NCBI GenBank assembly: GCA_024734495.1
Contig: JALMQS010000816.1
Coordinates: 8,005,481-8,069,480, forward strand
Direction: 5' to 3'
Length of the DNA: 64,000 nucleotides
From: Forficula auricularia
Lineage: Eukaryota > Arthropoda > Insecta > Dermaptera > Forficulidae
Positions 1-12,289 of the stretch are shown in pieces (position 1 is the first letter of the stretch; each line of letters begins with the position of its first letter). A model generated the notes under the pieces. It saw only the letters and a list, made by a program, of their open reading frames with translations. It had not been told where the DNA came from and made no database searches. Position numbers and translations under genes: made by a program.

Positions 1-109
1 AGAAGGATTTCCCAGTAATTGGAAGTCGTAGACTTTCAAAGCAACATTTAATGAACAAAGTCGATAGATGGTATCACAATTGAATTATTTTGTGATTAAG
101 GAAGGTGAT

Positions 110-290
110 ATTTTTCTAATAAAATAATTAAAGAGATATTATTAATTGCTAATGGCCCCAAAATTAAGAAAGGGGGAGGGTTCTTTCTTGAATAAATATT
201 AATTATTTTATTAAATATTGAATATAAGAGAGGGGTGGGTGTATGGTAAAGTCATGGATGGCTACATGAGATTATTTTTATCTCATATTG
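110..290. repeat. Dispersed repeat, copy 1 (second copy near 60.9 kb)
   Basis: This stretch aligns by eye with 60895-61080. Both carry a block reading roughly 'attattaattNctaatgg', a purine-rich stretch, then 'gtatggtaaagtcat' and 'ggatggc[t/c]acat'. A degenerate piece of the same end occurs near 19195-19240. The element type is not recognised, and no ORF or clear terminal repeat is visible. Confidence 0.6.
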
Positions 291-299
291 TGCTTTTAT

Positions 300-3200
300 A
301 CTTTTGTGAATTTAATTCTTGAAAATAGGAAATCAATACTTAGTTTTAAAGTGATATCTTGAATTATTATAAATCGAAGGATATTTGTTTCTAGATAGAT
401 AATTTTTATAAAATTGTAATTGAGTAAAAAAATGTCTTTTAGTTCGATGTCTGATTTTATACAATCGATCAGAAAGTTTTCAGGTAGAATAATTTATATT
501 AACTGAAAATTGAGTCATAAATAAAACAAAATAATTATTTTTCCGAAAAGCTTGAAATTGAGTTTCTAAATTTCAAAATTTAGAGGAAATGAGCCCTTTT
601 ATTCTTGAAAACCTTTTAAGCTTAGTCTCTAATTTTTCCAATGATATATATAGTCTGATGACGATGAGATAAATTTGGCGGAAAAATCAACTTGTTTTAT
701 TGAGAGAAATTCTATCAGCAGATACATTCACTTTATAAAAATTCCAAGGAAGTTTATGATTTAATAATTTCTGGTGCATAACAAGCCTTTCTTTGGACAG
801 TCCTGTGGTAGTATGTATAAAAAATATTTTTTATATTTAAAGCACTTAAAAAACCTTTCTCAAAAATATTGCCGATTCATTCAATTTGTCAATCGACTCT
901 TCGGACTGTATATTTTATGATAATATTGATGGGCAGTAATGGAAATAAAGTGCATAAATATCCAAAGTAAATTATTCACTTCAGATTTTTCAATAAGCTC
1001 TAAGGGTTTTTTTAATGAGTTAAAAAAAGTATGCCTTAGTTTAATTAATTTCTAATTTGGTCACACAGAAGAACAATTCCTAATCCAATTTTCGATAAAT
1101 GAGGGATTTCAGCTTTAAATTTTGATTTCAAAATTGGGATGCTGGTGAATTTAGTTTTATCAAAAAACAAACAAACTTAAACTTCCTAAGTGGTTGTTGG
1201 CACTACGCAGTCTCGTGGCCAAAAATATAACTAAACTACTCGGGTCAGCTGCACAACTATCATCATGCCGAGGATAATTTTTCAAAATTGAGATACCGAA
1301 GAATATTTAAATAAAGGACTCAATGTGTGTATATGGTAGTAAATAACAAACTAATAATCATATCTTGTTGGTTTGTTAGTTAATAATTTTCTTTATACAA
1401 TAAAAATTAGTTTTTATTTTGACCACTAGTCAGTGCTGTTTACCAACGGACAGATACCAATAACACCAATACGTATTATTATTTTTATTTCTTTTATTTT
1501 TATGATTTTAAGTAACAGGACACATATGTTACTTTTAACTAAACCCTATTTGACATTCATGTAGTTAACTGTCGTTAACTTTAAACTATTTTCATTGTGA
1601 GCCATTATCAAATTCCTTGGCAGAATAAGCCTCACAGGATATTTTCGCCTGAACCTGTATATAATTAATACCTACTTATAAATGAGAATAGCTCTACTGG
1701 GTTACATGTAGAGCAAGTTCAACATACATTCCAAGCCAATCTATCAAACGAATCGCCACAAATAATATCCTTATACGCTTTATTTATTAATATGAAGTCA
1801 TTTAATAATTTATTCATTTATTTGATTTTTGAAAATTTTCTGATCATTAAAACCCAGTAGGAATAATTAATTTAAACTGAAAACTTTTGTGGCTTTGGAC
1901 CAGAAGAATTTTCTAAAACCACTTTAGATTAATGATGATTTATTTTCATGTCAACCACGATAGCACGATTTTCTTTCGCGGCTTCCCTAATTATTCTGAT
2001 TTTGACTTTGCAATAAATCTTTGTGACAAGTTTCACACAAATAAGAGCAAAATTATTGTGAAAATTGCCTTGATTTAATATGAGACCCATGATATTTCAA
2101 AAAAAAAAAAAAATCGAAAATGACTTGCATCTGTGAAGAATTTTTAAAATCAATACATACGAAATAGGAAGATTAATCTTTGAAAAATTAAATGGTGTTT
2201 TGAAAAAATCTTGGGAATACAATTTTAATTATAAATTGAAAAAATGCTCATCTCGATATTTCACCAAACAATGCACACTAACAAGTATAGATGCCTTTTC
2301 TCTATTGAAAAATATTTTCGACGACAGGTTGTATAACTTGTCGGAGAACCATTTATAGAGAATGTACATGTACATAGATTGTACATGCTAGTAAATTTTT
2401 CTATTAATAACTGTTTGTACAATTTAAAATTTATTGATTAATTCTTCAAGTTATTATAATGTTTTTTATCGTTTACAAACTTAGAATTATTCATTTTGTT
2501 GTCATAATATTTATTTAAGGTAGTTGTTTCACCATATGCGTTTTCTTAGGATTTTTTGAAATTTAGAAAGATTATTATATAAATACTTCTGCATCGATTG
2601 GTGGTAAAACGAAATTTATAAACAATATAGTTCCGGAGATATTACATTTCAAAAGATAGAGTTTTTCAGACTCTTATACATTGAACTATATAGGATATGG
2701 GAAAGTTTACATATATTTTTAATTATACTTAAGAATCTCTTCTTACCAATGTTATAAAAAACTAAACCAACATTAAACAATAACTAATACATTTTTTAAG
2801 AAAATTTTAATTCATAATTACAACAGAGTTTCTGAGATAATAATTAATAATTAATGAAAAATATATAATTAAATATTTACACTAAAAACAACCTGGCAAC
2901 AACGCATGTATTTAACCTAAAAAGTGGATTAACTTTAGTACTTTTTGTCGTTTTTTCGCTTCACTCATTGTCGCAACAGCTTTCAATCGCTTATTAAGAA
3001 CTTTTTGTTTTAATAAATCGACCTTTATAATGTATTTTATCTGTCATTTCTATGATAAAAATATTCAAGCTCTGACAATGTTTCCAAATTTGTCAAACGA
3101 GCACGGGATTGGCTAGTAGTAGTACAAAAGCAGTAAAAGTTTTGGGCTTATGAATTATGAATCCTTATTGTCTGTTCTATATACTCTAGCATTAATTTTT

Positions 3201-3590
3201 GCTAGTATTGTCGCGAAACAACTGCCTAATGCTTTTATTTTATTGTTTATATATTTGTAATTGTTTATACGTATATGCCTAAAATACTGTTGTTGATCAG
3301 TACTTTTTTACTTTTTTCAGGTTTTGAATTTTATATTGCTCGTTTTTGGACGTTTTGGAGTTTTTATTGCACTTTTCAAGGTTTTACTGCACAAAAATCA
3401 GATCTTTATTTATTATCATTTATATTTTACCAAGAGAAAAATAGCTCCGAAAAGTGCCAGTTCATTTGGATTGACCCTCCTCAGTAGTCGATGAAACTAA
3501 GTGCCAAACTTGCTTTTCGGATAGTTAGCTTAACCTAAGCGAAACGACACTCTTCTGACATATTAATGATATGTGCTATGCAAGAAAAAT
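300..3590. other. AT-rich non-coding stretch, no gene seen
   Basis: No ORF of convincing length or composition was found. The longest, about 70 codons at 3275-3487, is a low-complexity hydrophobic/aromatic reading with no family resemblance and is not called. An A-run lies near 2099-2113. A segment at about 3570-3680 is repeated imperfectly at about 4420-4525 around the shared phrase 'gactgaataaaac'. Confidence 0.6.
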
Positions 3591-3796
3591 TTTACTAAAG
3601 TTATCAAAAAAAATTAAATGTAAAATTCTCATAGAGACTGAATAAAACGTAACATATGATCTTTGATTCTCGGCTTTAAATTTCTCAACAACAATTTGGA
3701 CAACAAATATAATTTTACTAGTGAAGATAGATTTTTAAAAAACAACATCTTTTTAAAAGATTGAAAACTACAGTGACATCATTTTATTATTGTAAT

Positions 3797-4037
3797 AAGA
3801 TATTTTGTAACTTTTAAGGAGTTAGGTGTTGGTTCTAGGTGAAACATTTTGATATAATAATAAAACTTGAACAAGATGCGAGGTAGGTTTCACAAAAAGA
3901 AATAAAACAAAATTGAGTTTTGGATTCGATATATTTCGGGTTGAGCGAATGAGAGAAATATATCGAATTCAAAACAGTTTTGTTTTATTTCTTTTTGTGA
4001 AACCTACCTCGCATCTTTTATTATTAAAGATATTTTG
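3797..4037 (+). mobile_element. Fold-back retroposon, family B (219 bp, 11-bp target duplication)
   Basis: The 11-mer aagatattttg occurs at 3797-3807 and 4027-4037, flanking a 219-bp insert. The insert starts with a unique head (ttttaaggag, then ggtgttggtt and ggtgaaac). It then folds back: about 70 bp starting agatgcgaggtaggtttcac is repeated in inverse orientation up to 4020. Two further copies with the same head and their own 12- and 13-bp duplications lie at 21213-21327 (minus) and 9730-9808. There is no ORF. Direct repeats of this length point to insertion by retroposition rather than cut-and-paste; the source element is unknown. Confidence 0.75.
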
Positions 4038-5340
4038 ATTCATTCCATTAATATTCTTAGTTTCTATGTGTTTATAGGTACTAATTGAATTACGTCATTA
4101 GCTGAAACTACTCAGATATACTTTTAACTTGGTAAAATTTAAATGATAATATCTATAATCAGTGCCCTTACTAGGCTGATCTCACAGGTGCCTCAACCCA
4201 GGGGTTCTGATAAAGCCCCTAGAGAGAAATGCCCATAATAAATAATTAATCAAATATTATAATAATAAAATTATTATTAATATTATATTTTTATTTTGTT
4301 TACTAGGGATACGTTTCTATTGGGTATGATAATTTTTATTATGGGTTAGTAGTGTTTGTGAGGGAGCCGAGTTTTATAATAAAATTAAATAAATAAAATT
4401 AAGTTCTTACGAAAAAAATGCATTACACTATGTGCTATACAAAGTTAACTCAAATTAAAATTCTCTTAATGACTGAATAAAACATATCTAATAAAATGTT
4501 TGATTCTCGGATTTGAATTTCTATATATTTAATTTAAAAAAATTTACATTAAGGACTAATTTCATTGAATTATTTAAATTAAATTCATTAACAGGGAGAA
4601 GGGAGTTTCAACCCTCTTGTACCTCCTTCCCATCTCTACGCCTCTGTTTTATTTAGATTTATAGGTAGATTTTCTCCTTTCTTCCTCACAACATTAAAAA
4701 AGAAGATAGACTTAAATGAGTATAAAGAACTTGAAACAAAGAACCAGCTCAGCGAATTCTGATAAAAAACATTTACAGAAAAAATTCTTCTATGACAACA
4801 ATTTAAAAACTTCTTTATACTTTGACCTGAATTCTTTTTTTTGTTCTGTAATTGAAAGTTTGAAATCAAGAGTCGAATAAACTCATATTAGCTAATACAA
4901 TAATGACTATCTAGGATAATTGACTCATTACTTTCTCTGTTAACTAAAATGGGTGGAATTGACCTTAACCGCAGACGACAAGGGATGGACGGTGGACAGG
5001 GTGGCGCCGAAAGCTGGAATTCGCCTGAGGGATACTAGCCATTTAATGGGTTGCCATCTATTACATCCATTATTTATATATATGCGGAGAAAGAACAAAA
5101 GATGACCTGCTGTTTCTCGCAATATCCTCTATCTGTGATTATGGACCTGTATTTCTGCTTTCATTCTAAATGAGAGGTGAATAAATTCAGATAAATATTT
5201 AATACATATTTATCAAGTAATAGGAGCTCTTTCAACAAAACAGGTCTATTTCATTTTCATACTTTGTATGAATTATCTTAAATATTTCTATGCATTGTTA
5301 TTCAACTATTCTAAAAGAACTATCTAAAATTCGCCCATTA
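4038..5340. other. Non-coding stretch
   Basis: AT-rich sequence with a moderately GC-richer patch at 4950-5060. The short minus-strand ORFs (4636-4869 and 4940-5122) have no recognisable domain and unremarkable composition, so they are not called as genes. Confidence 0.5.
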
Positions 5341-5354
5341 CAAGAAATAATTAT

Positions 5355-6330
5355 AAGATTCGATGGAAGGGAATAGTCAATGGAGGCCAAGAACCACAAA
5401 AAAGTGTAGGCAGACCCCAACTGAGATGGCGAGATGACATCCGAAAGAGAAGGGTGCGGGGGGAAAATTGGATGTTAACAGCCAGACAGGTCTATTCTCT
5501 AAGCAAAAAGTTAACTTTTAACAACCGAAATCAGCGTTAACACCTCCTTGCCTCAAATTGCTATTCTGTAAGCAAAACCTTTAACACCAAAGCGTTAATA
5601 TTTAGTCAAAAGTGTTAAAAATTAAAGTCATGCCAGAGGGTGCATTTAATATTTTACTGCCATATTTAATGCACAAACATGCCGTCTTTAAACAAAAAGT
5701 AAGTTATGATTTTGACAACTTTGAGATAAAAGCAACACATTTCAGATCCATTTGATCTGTGATTGTACGATAAAATTTATATTTGTTTTTTAGTAGTTCT
5801 TGGACTTCTCAGCTTTTTGCCTTCAAAAACTTTTGCTGTTAAAATACGATTTATTACAATTTTTAGGATATTTTTTTTTATTTTAGGAGTAATATTTATA
5901 CTTTCAGTTTTGAGACATCATAAAAAATTATCCTCTTCTAAATAATAATAATTTCAGAATTTAAAATTTTTTATTAAAAATAAATTAACCAAGCCAATTA
6001 GCTGTCAGATTCTAGATTGAGAATAACAAATCAAGTTTGTAATGCGCTTGCGCGAGAGGCAATCGAGGGGTGTAAAAACACGAACAAGTAGAAAACGTAG
6101 CTATCTTCATATGGATCGTTAACACCTGGTGTTAAAAAGTAAAATGTTAACGTAGCTGTTAAAGCTTGGATTAGGGGATATTAGACATTTTTTAACTCTG
6201 GTGTTATTACTTTGCTGCTAACGCCCAATTTAAGATGTTAAATTTTAACGTCTGTTTTTAGAGAATAGATCTGAGACGCAGGCATACCTATATGGAAACA
6301 GATGGAAGAGGCCTACATCCAAGAGTGGAT
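5355..6330 (+). pseudogene. C-terminal fragment of a non-LTR endonuclease/reverse transcriptase, split by an insertion
   Basis: The first part (about 5355-5490) contains the readings SVGRPQLRWRDDIRK and ENWMLTARQ. The second part (about 6290-6326) resumes with WKQMEEAYIQEWMATG and a stop. Together they match the conserved tail of insect endonuclease/reverse transcriptases (pattern GRPxxRWxDD, then W, then EAYxQxW). The join is interrupted by the DNA element at 5491-6269, and at least one frame change is needed in the first part, so it is dead. The catalytic RT core is absent. Downstream 'gaggaagaagaag' is typical of the 3' end of such elements. The family assignment rests on these motifs only. 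Confidence 0.75.
5491..6269. mobile_element. Non-autonomous DNA transposon with terminal and subterminal inverted repeats (779 bp)
   Basis: It begins TCTATTCTCTAAGCAAAAAG and ends with the inverse (revcomp TCTATTCTCTAAAAAC). It interrupts the RT tail precisely, so the insertion site is known from the reading frame on both sides. Motifs of the type GTTAAC, GTTAA and TTAAC recur about a dozen times within the outer 150 bp at each end, like transposase-binding subterminal repeats. A 60-codon ORF at 5763-5945 is hydrophobic and unrecognised, with no transposase resemblance. Target duplication is ambiguous because the terminus overlaps the flanking TCT. Superfamily not assigned. Confidence 0.75.
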
Positions 6331-7478
6331 GGCGACAGGCTGAGGAAGAAGAAGATGGAGGAAAAATTAATGTTATATGGCCACTATTGGCAAGGGGGAT
6401 AGAAATCTCTCTGAGACGAAATCTGCCTCAAAGAAGCTTGGATTTCCCCAATTCGTGTAGAGAAGTCTCTAAGTTCTCTTGCCATCCTGGGTAAAATTCA
6501 CGAACGACCCTTGCGCTTACTCAGTTTGGTGGCACTTCGGAGATACGTCTTTCCTGTTTCTTAATTTTATACGAACTACCGCGAGATATGTGCTCCGATG
6601 CTACACACAAAAGCTTGTAGCATCCGATTTGTTATTGCCCAACACTCCTTCGTGAATGGTCAAACAGGAGAAATTACGGAACTAGCTTATTCATAACACT
6701 TGAGCTTTTAGAGACAGAGACTTTCACCCCATTCAGGAGTTTTACAATTTTTAGTCCATTAAGAACTGAGTTCGCTCTTTCGTCTCTCCACCCTTCATTT
6801 AAATTTCATATTAATCCTGTATAAAACCACGAAGAGAAATTCGAGAAGGATGGTTGGGAGTAATGCGTTGACTGATTCCAACCTCATTTTATAAATTCAC
6901 AAATATATTCTTGCACCTCTTGGATGAATTAAAGAAAAGTTTGATATAGAATTATATATTCAAAATTTTAATTTCAATTTTCTGGCTTTTAAGTGAAGCT
7001 TGAATAACAACAAACCCATATTATCAAGTGTAATTTAACAATATAAAAAAATTTCGAAGAAAACGTCTAATGTGTAATCAAAATTATTTATGGTTTTTAA
7101 AATTTCTATTCATCCGAAAATATAAATGTCCAAATAACTCGCTAATTGACCTAAACCGAGAGAAAAACAGCGTGTTTTTCTTCTAAATTTAGACTAAGTG
7201 GGGAGATTTTGGGTGCCCACCTGTCAGCGGTTTTCCGTTCGCCCCGTAATGCCTCTTGCTTGATGGGTCATCTGTTGATAAGGTATCATCATTAACGACT
7301 TTGACATCGAATGACAATTATTAGAGCAGAAGTTTGTGTGCGGTGGGGCTGTGGGGGAAAGGTTAGAACTTTCAATTATGGAAGGGATCAAAACAGATGT
7401 TTAATTAAAACAATTATACGATTCATTATTATTATTTATACTTGTAATTAGAAAACAAAAAATTCTATCTTTTATATA
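6331..7478. other. Non-coding stretch
   Basis: No supported feature. Base composition is mixed, with somewhat GC-richer portions at 6400-6800 and 7200-7380, but no ORF, RNA gene or repeat boundary could be supported. Confidence 0.5.
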
Positions 7479-7870
7479 TTACTAGCTGCAAGGCCTTCGG
7501 TGGCCCTCTTGCTGGCCAGGGATCTACGTCCCCTGGACCCCACCCTCACACTCCGCCCGTAGTGTTAATAGTTTAGGAGTTATTTGATAATTTCCATTAG
7601 TGCGCTTCCCCAAACCACCAAATGGGGTCAAAATACCAAAACGTTATATAGCAATAAATTAAGTTAGAAGACATCTGATCCAAATATGAAATTTTATAAT
7701 AATCCCTTCAGCCGTTTTTACGTGAATCGTGAGCAACTTTTCGAGGAACCCACGGAAACATACAGACAGAAACACAATTTTGGTGATGGTGTTTTCGTTC
7801 ATAACTTTGCATGAAACTATATGCAACCAAAATTTCGCGTGATTTGGACCAATGTACAGACAAAACCTTA

Positions 7871-7905
<35 letters not shown>
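7479..7905 (+). mobile_element. RTE- or SINE-like 3' end with (AT)n tail
   Basis: The segment begins 'actagctgcaaggccttcgg', a GC hairpin with GGCC pairing around ttcggt, and passes through a conserved-looking 3' region ('cccttcagccgtttttacgtga', 'catacagacagaaacaca'). It ends in a pure (AT)n microsatellite at about 7877-7901. This layout is common at the 3' ends of insect RTE-type retroposons and their SINEs. The two short overlapping minus-strand ORFs here read through the microsatellite and are artefacts. Confidence 0.55.
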
Positions 7906-7906
<1 letters not shown>

Positions 7907-8767
7907 TATATGGTAGATGACAAATATTTAAATAAAAAAATCGCTGCCTGCCAATGAATGAACAAATGCATTTGTAAATCTAAAATAAGAGTGTACGAAC
8001 TTTGGAACATGTTTAGTGCTAAAAACAAATAAACAACATAGAAACTTCACTTATTTATACATAGTGATTCACAATGAGTGTAAAATACTTTGAGAATCTG
8101 TTGTTAGGGAGGTCATTTTAAGCGAAAATTGTTATGTGAACATACTCGTATAGTCTTATTTCATACTATATAGATTAGTCCAGATTAATTTGCAGCAACG
8201 CTGACGTAATGCCGCCGACAGGGAGCGCCGTCGGCATATTTGCGGCAAATTTGAAATATAATCGTAATTTGGACTCGAATTTCTGAAATGAAAGACTCCA
8301 ATTGATTTTAAATTAAGAAACATTAAATATATTGATAATTATTCCTCCTTCCCGCCCCCCCCCTCACCACTCAAAAATTAAATATTCAATTTGCTTTTCT
8401 TTGCGCACAGAAAGAGCGCACGCCCGAGTTTCTAATGGCAATACTGGAGCAGCCTGTCATACAAACAACACCTGATCTCTTTTAAATATTCGGAGCCTTA
8501 TATCGATTATCGATCCCAAATTTAAAAAAAAATGATATAATATAATTCTCCTCTTCACACGATCCCACTTATTTAAATAAATCTACATATTTCCACACAA
8601 AAAATATCACAATGCTGTAGATTATAGAAATAAGAAATATTCCCAGATTTATATCTAGATTCTGATTTCTGTAGCTGGGTCAGGACGAAAATGAGGCGAA
8701 ACTTTTAAGAGAGTATGTATTTTCGGGAGTTTACAGGTATACATTTGGAGTGTGGTTTTTTAAGAGG

Positions 8768-8875
8768 AATAAAATTTTGGACCGAGACGCAGTCCGCCAG
8801 GGCACCAGCCCGGAGGGCTGAGCTTCGAGGGCGTGCCGAAGGCACGCACGAAAAGCTCATTCTCTTATATAACTA
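8768..8875 (+). repeat. GC-rich double hairpin
   Basis: A GC-rich island in AT-rich surroundings. A small hairpin (AGCCC/GGGCT, loop GGA) near 8806-8819 is followed by a strong two-part hairpin at 8819-8859. The outer stem is TGAGCTT/AAGCTCA and the inner stem GGCGTGCC/GGCACGC closes on GAA. The 60-codon reading frame across it is not convincing. It may be the 5' part of a short retroposon like the one at 7479, or a structured RNA; no family recognised. Confidence 0.55.
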
Positions 8876-8944
8876 TAAATATCAAAATTTTATTTAAAAA
8901 TATGGAGAGACATTCAATATTTATTTAACAATAAGAACAACACA

Positions 8945-9505
8945 CAATTAATAATAACACTATTAAACAAAAATTTCTTCCATTAAACCTAACAATGAAT
9001 TCCATTAGTTTTTTACTCTGATTATCATTTAATTTCCCGATTTTTGACAACACCTCAGAGTTTTGAGATATTATCGGTTAAAATGATGAGAATGGCAATT
9101 TTGACCTATTTTCGAGTCCCGTTAAATATTAAACAGCAATATTTGAAATCAAAATATTTTGTTGGCGTAATAGAAAAAAGATTCCTCTTTGATTTTCAAA
9201 TTTCCACTTGTTTTAAGCTAAATTTGAACTCGAGTTATGGCTAAAAAACTAAAACTACGTGATTATAAAGGATAATAAACATAGTAGATAAAAACATGAG
9301 GTCTTAGTTTTTTAGTTATAACTCGAGTTCTAATTGATCTAAAAAACAATTAGTCATTTTGACCGATAATATCTCAAAACTCTGTTGTGTTGTAAAAAAT
9401 CGGAAAATTGCATGAGAATCAGGGTATAAAACACTTCGGATATTCATTGTTAGATTTACGGGGAGAAATTTTGTTTAATTTTTGTTAAGCAGTGTAATTA
9501 TGATA
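8945..9505. repeat. Long palindromic (fold-back) element
   Basis: The outer halves are inverse copies of each other. 'cagagttttgagatattatcgg' near 9057-9077 is mirrored at about 9362-9384, and flanking stretches such as 'cctaacaatgaa' and 'cccgatttttgacaacac' are mirrored by 'cattgttagatt' and 'gttgtaaaaaatcgg' on the right. The region is about 560 bp with divergent arms and no transposase. A non-autonomous DNA transposon is the simplest reading. No target duplication could be fixed. Confidence 0.6.
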
Positions 9506-9716
9506 AAATATTAATTCTCATAAACACCACTCAAAATGTATCTAGTTTTTAAGACCATATGAAAAATATTGAAACCTGCTGCTTTTTTTTGCATTTGAGT
9601 TGCAGCAGCCATCTCTTTTGCGACAACTGTTCACCTGTATTTATTTCAAGACTGTAAACTAGGTCCTTTAGGTAGCCCAAAGATGTTAACGTTCTTCTTT
9701 TGAATAACAATTAATA

Positions 9717-9821
9717 TTAATTATGTGTTAATAAATCTTAGGGAACGCGGTGTTGGTTGATAGTGAAACATTTTGTTAAATTATAATGAGTTAGAACTCA
9801 TTTATAATTTAATTATGTGTT
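9717..9821 (+). mobile_element. Fold-back retroposon, family B, short copy (79 bp, 13-bp target duplication)
   Basis: ttaattatgtgtt occurs exactly at 9717-9729 and 9809-9821. The 79-bp insert between them carries the family head (cttaggg, then ggtgttggtt and gtgaaacattttg) and closes with a small palindrome, aattataatgag inverted around ttagaa. It is the shortest of the three family B copies, so the head is the conserved part and the fold-back body varies. Confidence 0.7.
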
Positions 9822-10493
9822 GTTTCATTGTAAAATAAATAATAAATGTCTACCCATATTTCTAACAAATATTGATCAGCTCTAGTTCTATAGAGGATTG
9901 AAATAGGACCTATATTCATAGAACATTATTTTCCTTAAAATGACCTCCACAATAAATCCTTAATGATTTTATAAAGTATTTTACACTCGTTGTGAATCCC
10001 CCTGTATAAATAAGAAAATCATGTAGTTACTTGTTTGTTTGTTTTTAGCACTTGCATTTTAAAACTCGTACTAACGATTGGAATGAAACTTTTATTGACG
10101 TGTTCTGCATGTTCTCCTGAGTATACGCTATTTATGACACATTATATCAAAATGGGACTGAGCAATGATGACAAGACGATAAAGTTTAGTAAGTCGGGGC
10201 TACCAAGATTTTATTATTTTTCAAACATATTTTTCCAAGCAAAATATTGTTTTTTACTTAAGTTAAAAAAAAGATGCGTAGAAATTTACAAATTGTCAAA
10301 AAAATTTAGTTATCCTGTTTGGATAGAGAAGTTTCTCTTCAGAAACTGATTTCTTGGGGTCCCCTCTCTGTAAATGCACTACTGGTCTACACAGAGAAAA
10401 TGAGTCTAACAAATGTTAAAATTTTATAAATAAAAGTACATTTGCAGGTATTTCGACAAGAAATTAAAAAATCAAAGAATTTACATTGATTTG

Positions 10494-10531
10494 CTCAACG
10501 CTTCGCCAATTTATTTAGGCTTCATCAGGTG
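10494..10531 (-). ncRNA. Hammerhead-like motif (degenerate)
   Basis: On the minus strand: CTGATGA, an extra A, stem II GCC/GGC, then GAAGC where GAAAC is expected, followed by GTT. The core is complete except for that one substitution, which should impair catalysis. Helix I pairing is weak. It belongs to the hammerhead-bearing repeats listed elsewhere in the window. Confidence 0.5.
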
Positions 10532-10577
10532 TGTGTAAAAAAGCAAAAAAGAGAGTTTTAGAGAGATTAAATATATA

Positions 10578-10999
10578 TATGTTGCAGAAAAAGCCCGTTT
10601 TTAACAAGAACGTGTTCTTACAAGTTAAAAGGCGTTTCAATGAATACTTTTGTGGCAACTAGAGTTTACTGATGTTGGTTGAGTTTGGTTCAAAGGTCTA
10701 GAATCTTCATTTTTGACCTTGCGTCTCATTTTGAGTGTTTATTTTCAAAAAATTTTAAACGAAAATGTCAAAAATTACATCCTCTACAACTTTGCTTCTA
10801 ATTTTTGACATTTTCGTTTAAAATTTTTTGAAAATAAACACCCTAAATGAGGCCGAAGATCAAAAAATGAAGATTCTAGACCTTTGAACCAAACTCAACC
10901 AACATCAGTAAACTCTAGTTGTCATAAAGGTATTCAGTGGAACGCGTTTTAACTAGTAAGAATGCGTTCTTACTAAAAACGGGCTTTTACTGCGACATA
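10578..10999. mobile_element. Palindromic MITE, family C copy 1 (about 422 bp)
   Basis: The ends read TATGTTGCAG on the left and, inverted, TATGTCGCAGTAAAAGCCCG on the right. The arms are mirrored for most of the length: 'gttcttac', 'actagagtttactgatgttgg' and 'gtctagaatcttcat' all recur inverted. A second copy lies at 11854-12172. No ORF. Ends starting with TA fit a Tc1/mariner-type target but do not prove it. Confidence 0.7.
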
Positions 11000-11853
11000 T
11001 TTATACCAAATAAGTTACCTCATTTTCTCTCTCCTTCACACTCAATTAACAAAGGATATCAGATAAACATACATCAATGATTATAATTTTATTACAAGAC
11101 TATAAAATGATGTGGACATATATCCAAATCAAATCAATTCTTCCTAATTCTTTTCATTACATTCGACCGAGGGATGAACCGCGATTGGAATTTAGCGTAC
11201 AGGTCTTTGGAATTATGAGGAATTATTTTGGAATTCATTAGATAATGCCCCTTCATCTATTGTCTTCTACTTGGAAATGAAGGTGGAAGTGGATGTAGAT
11301 GTACACGATATTAGGTCGCGGTTAACCCCTCGCATTCGACTAATTCTTTCATCGTGAAAATGGTATTTTTTATACTTAGGCAATTTGGTCTTTTCATGTC
11401 CAAAATAGTTGTAAAAACCATTTTTAGGGGTGATCTCATACTAATTAATGATTGACTTATAAAAACTTTTTGAAATTTATTCCTGATGTTTAAAAAGATG
11501 CATGATAATTATTTATTTGTATATAGAATCGATAATTTTACTCGATTAATAGCAACTGAAAGACATTTTTGGAAAAGAAATTAACATGTTATGTGTAGTT
11601 ATGTTATATAAATTATAAAGCAACATTTCTGCATTTAGGCGCTGCAAATTCCTTTATTTGCTCATCCCATTTGTAAGTCCTCGTTAAATCACTATTAATG
11701 GAAAGAACTGATAAATTCGATTTTTCAACATTGTTATACTATATTTGTTTTCTATATACTCCATTTTAATTCGCAATACTGTCCATTGTCTTCATTGGTG
11801 GCTGGGAGGCCTTTATATCCACGGGGCTCAGGGCTGCAGCCCAAAAGCTCGCA

Positions 11854-12172
11854 TATGTTGCAGTAAAACCCGTTTTTAGTAAGAACGGGTTCTTACTAGT
11901 TAAAACGCGTTTCACTGAATACTTTTGTGGCAACTATAATTTACTGATGTTAGTTAAGTTTGGTCCAAAGAATCTTCATTTTTGACCTTCCGCCTCATTT
12001 TGGGTGTTCATTTTTAAAATGAGGGAGAAGGTAAACAATGAAGATTCTAGACCTTTGGACCAAACTCAACTAACATCAGTAAATTCTAGTTGACACAAAG
12101 ATATTCAGTGAAACGCGTTTTAACTAGTAAGAACCCTTCTTACTAAAAAACGGGTTTTTACTGCAATACATA
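11854..12172. mobile_element. Palindromic MITE, family C copy 2 (about 319 bp)
   Basis: Same terminal sequence (TATGTTGCAGTAAAACCCG, inverted at the right end) and the same inner mirrored blocks as the copy at 10578-10999, including 'gaagattctagacctttgg' and 'caaactcaac'. It lacks about 100 bp of the central palindrome. The two copies are less than 1 kb apart in the same region. Confidence 0.7.
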
Positions 12173-12289
12173 GGTATATATCCGCCCCTGCCCTCTCCGG
12201 AATACATCTGGGAATGATAATACCTTTCTTTATTGATTCTACGATTACGTATTAAGCAGCGGTTATCTCGTATTTAAACGAGTGGCAGA

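Noticed and set aside
7659..7905. ORFs running through the (AT)n microsatellite
   Set aside because: Tyr-Ile repeats are the translation of the microsatellite, not a protein.
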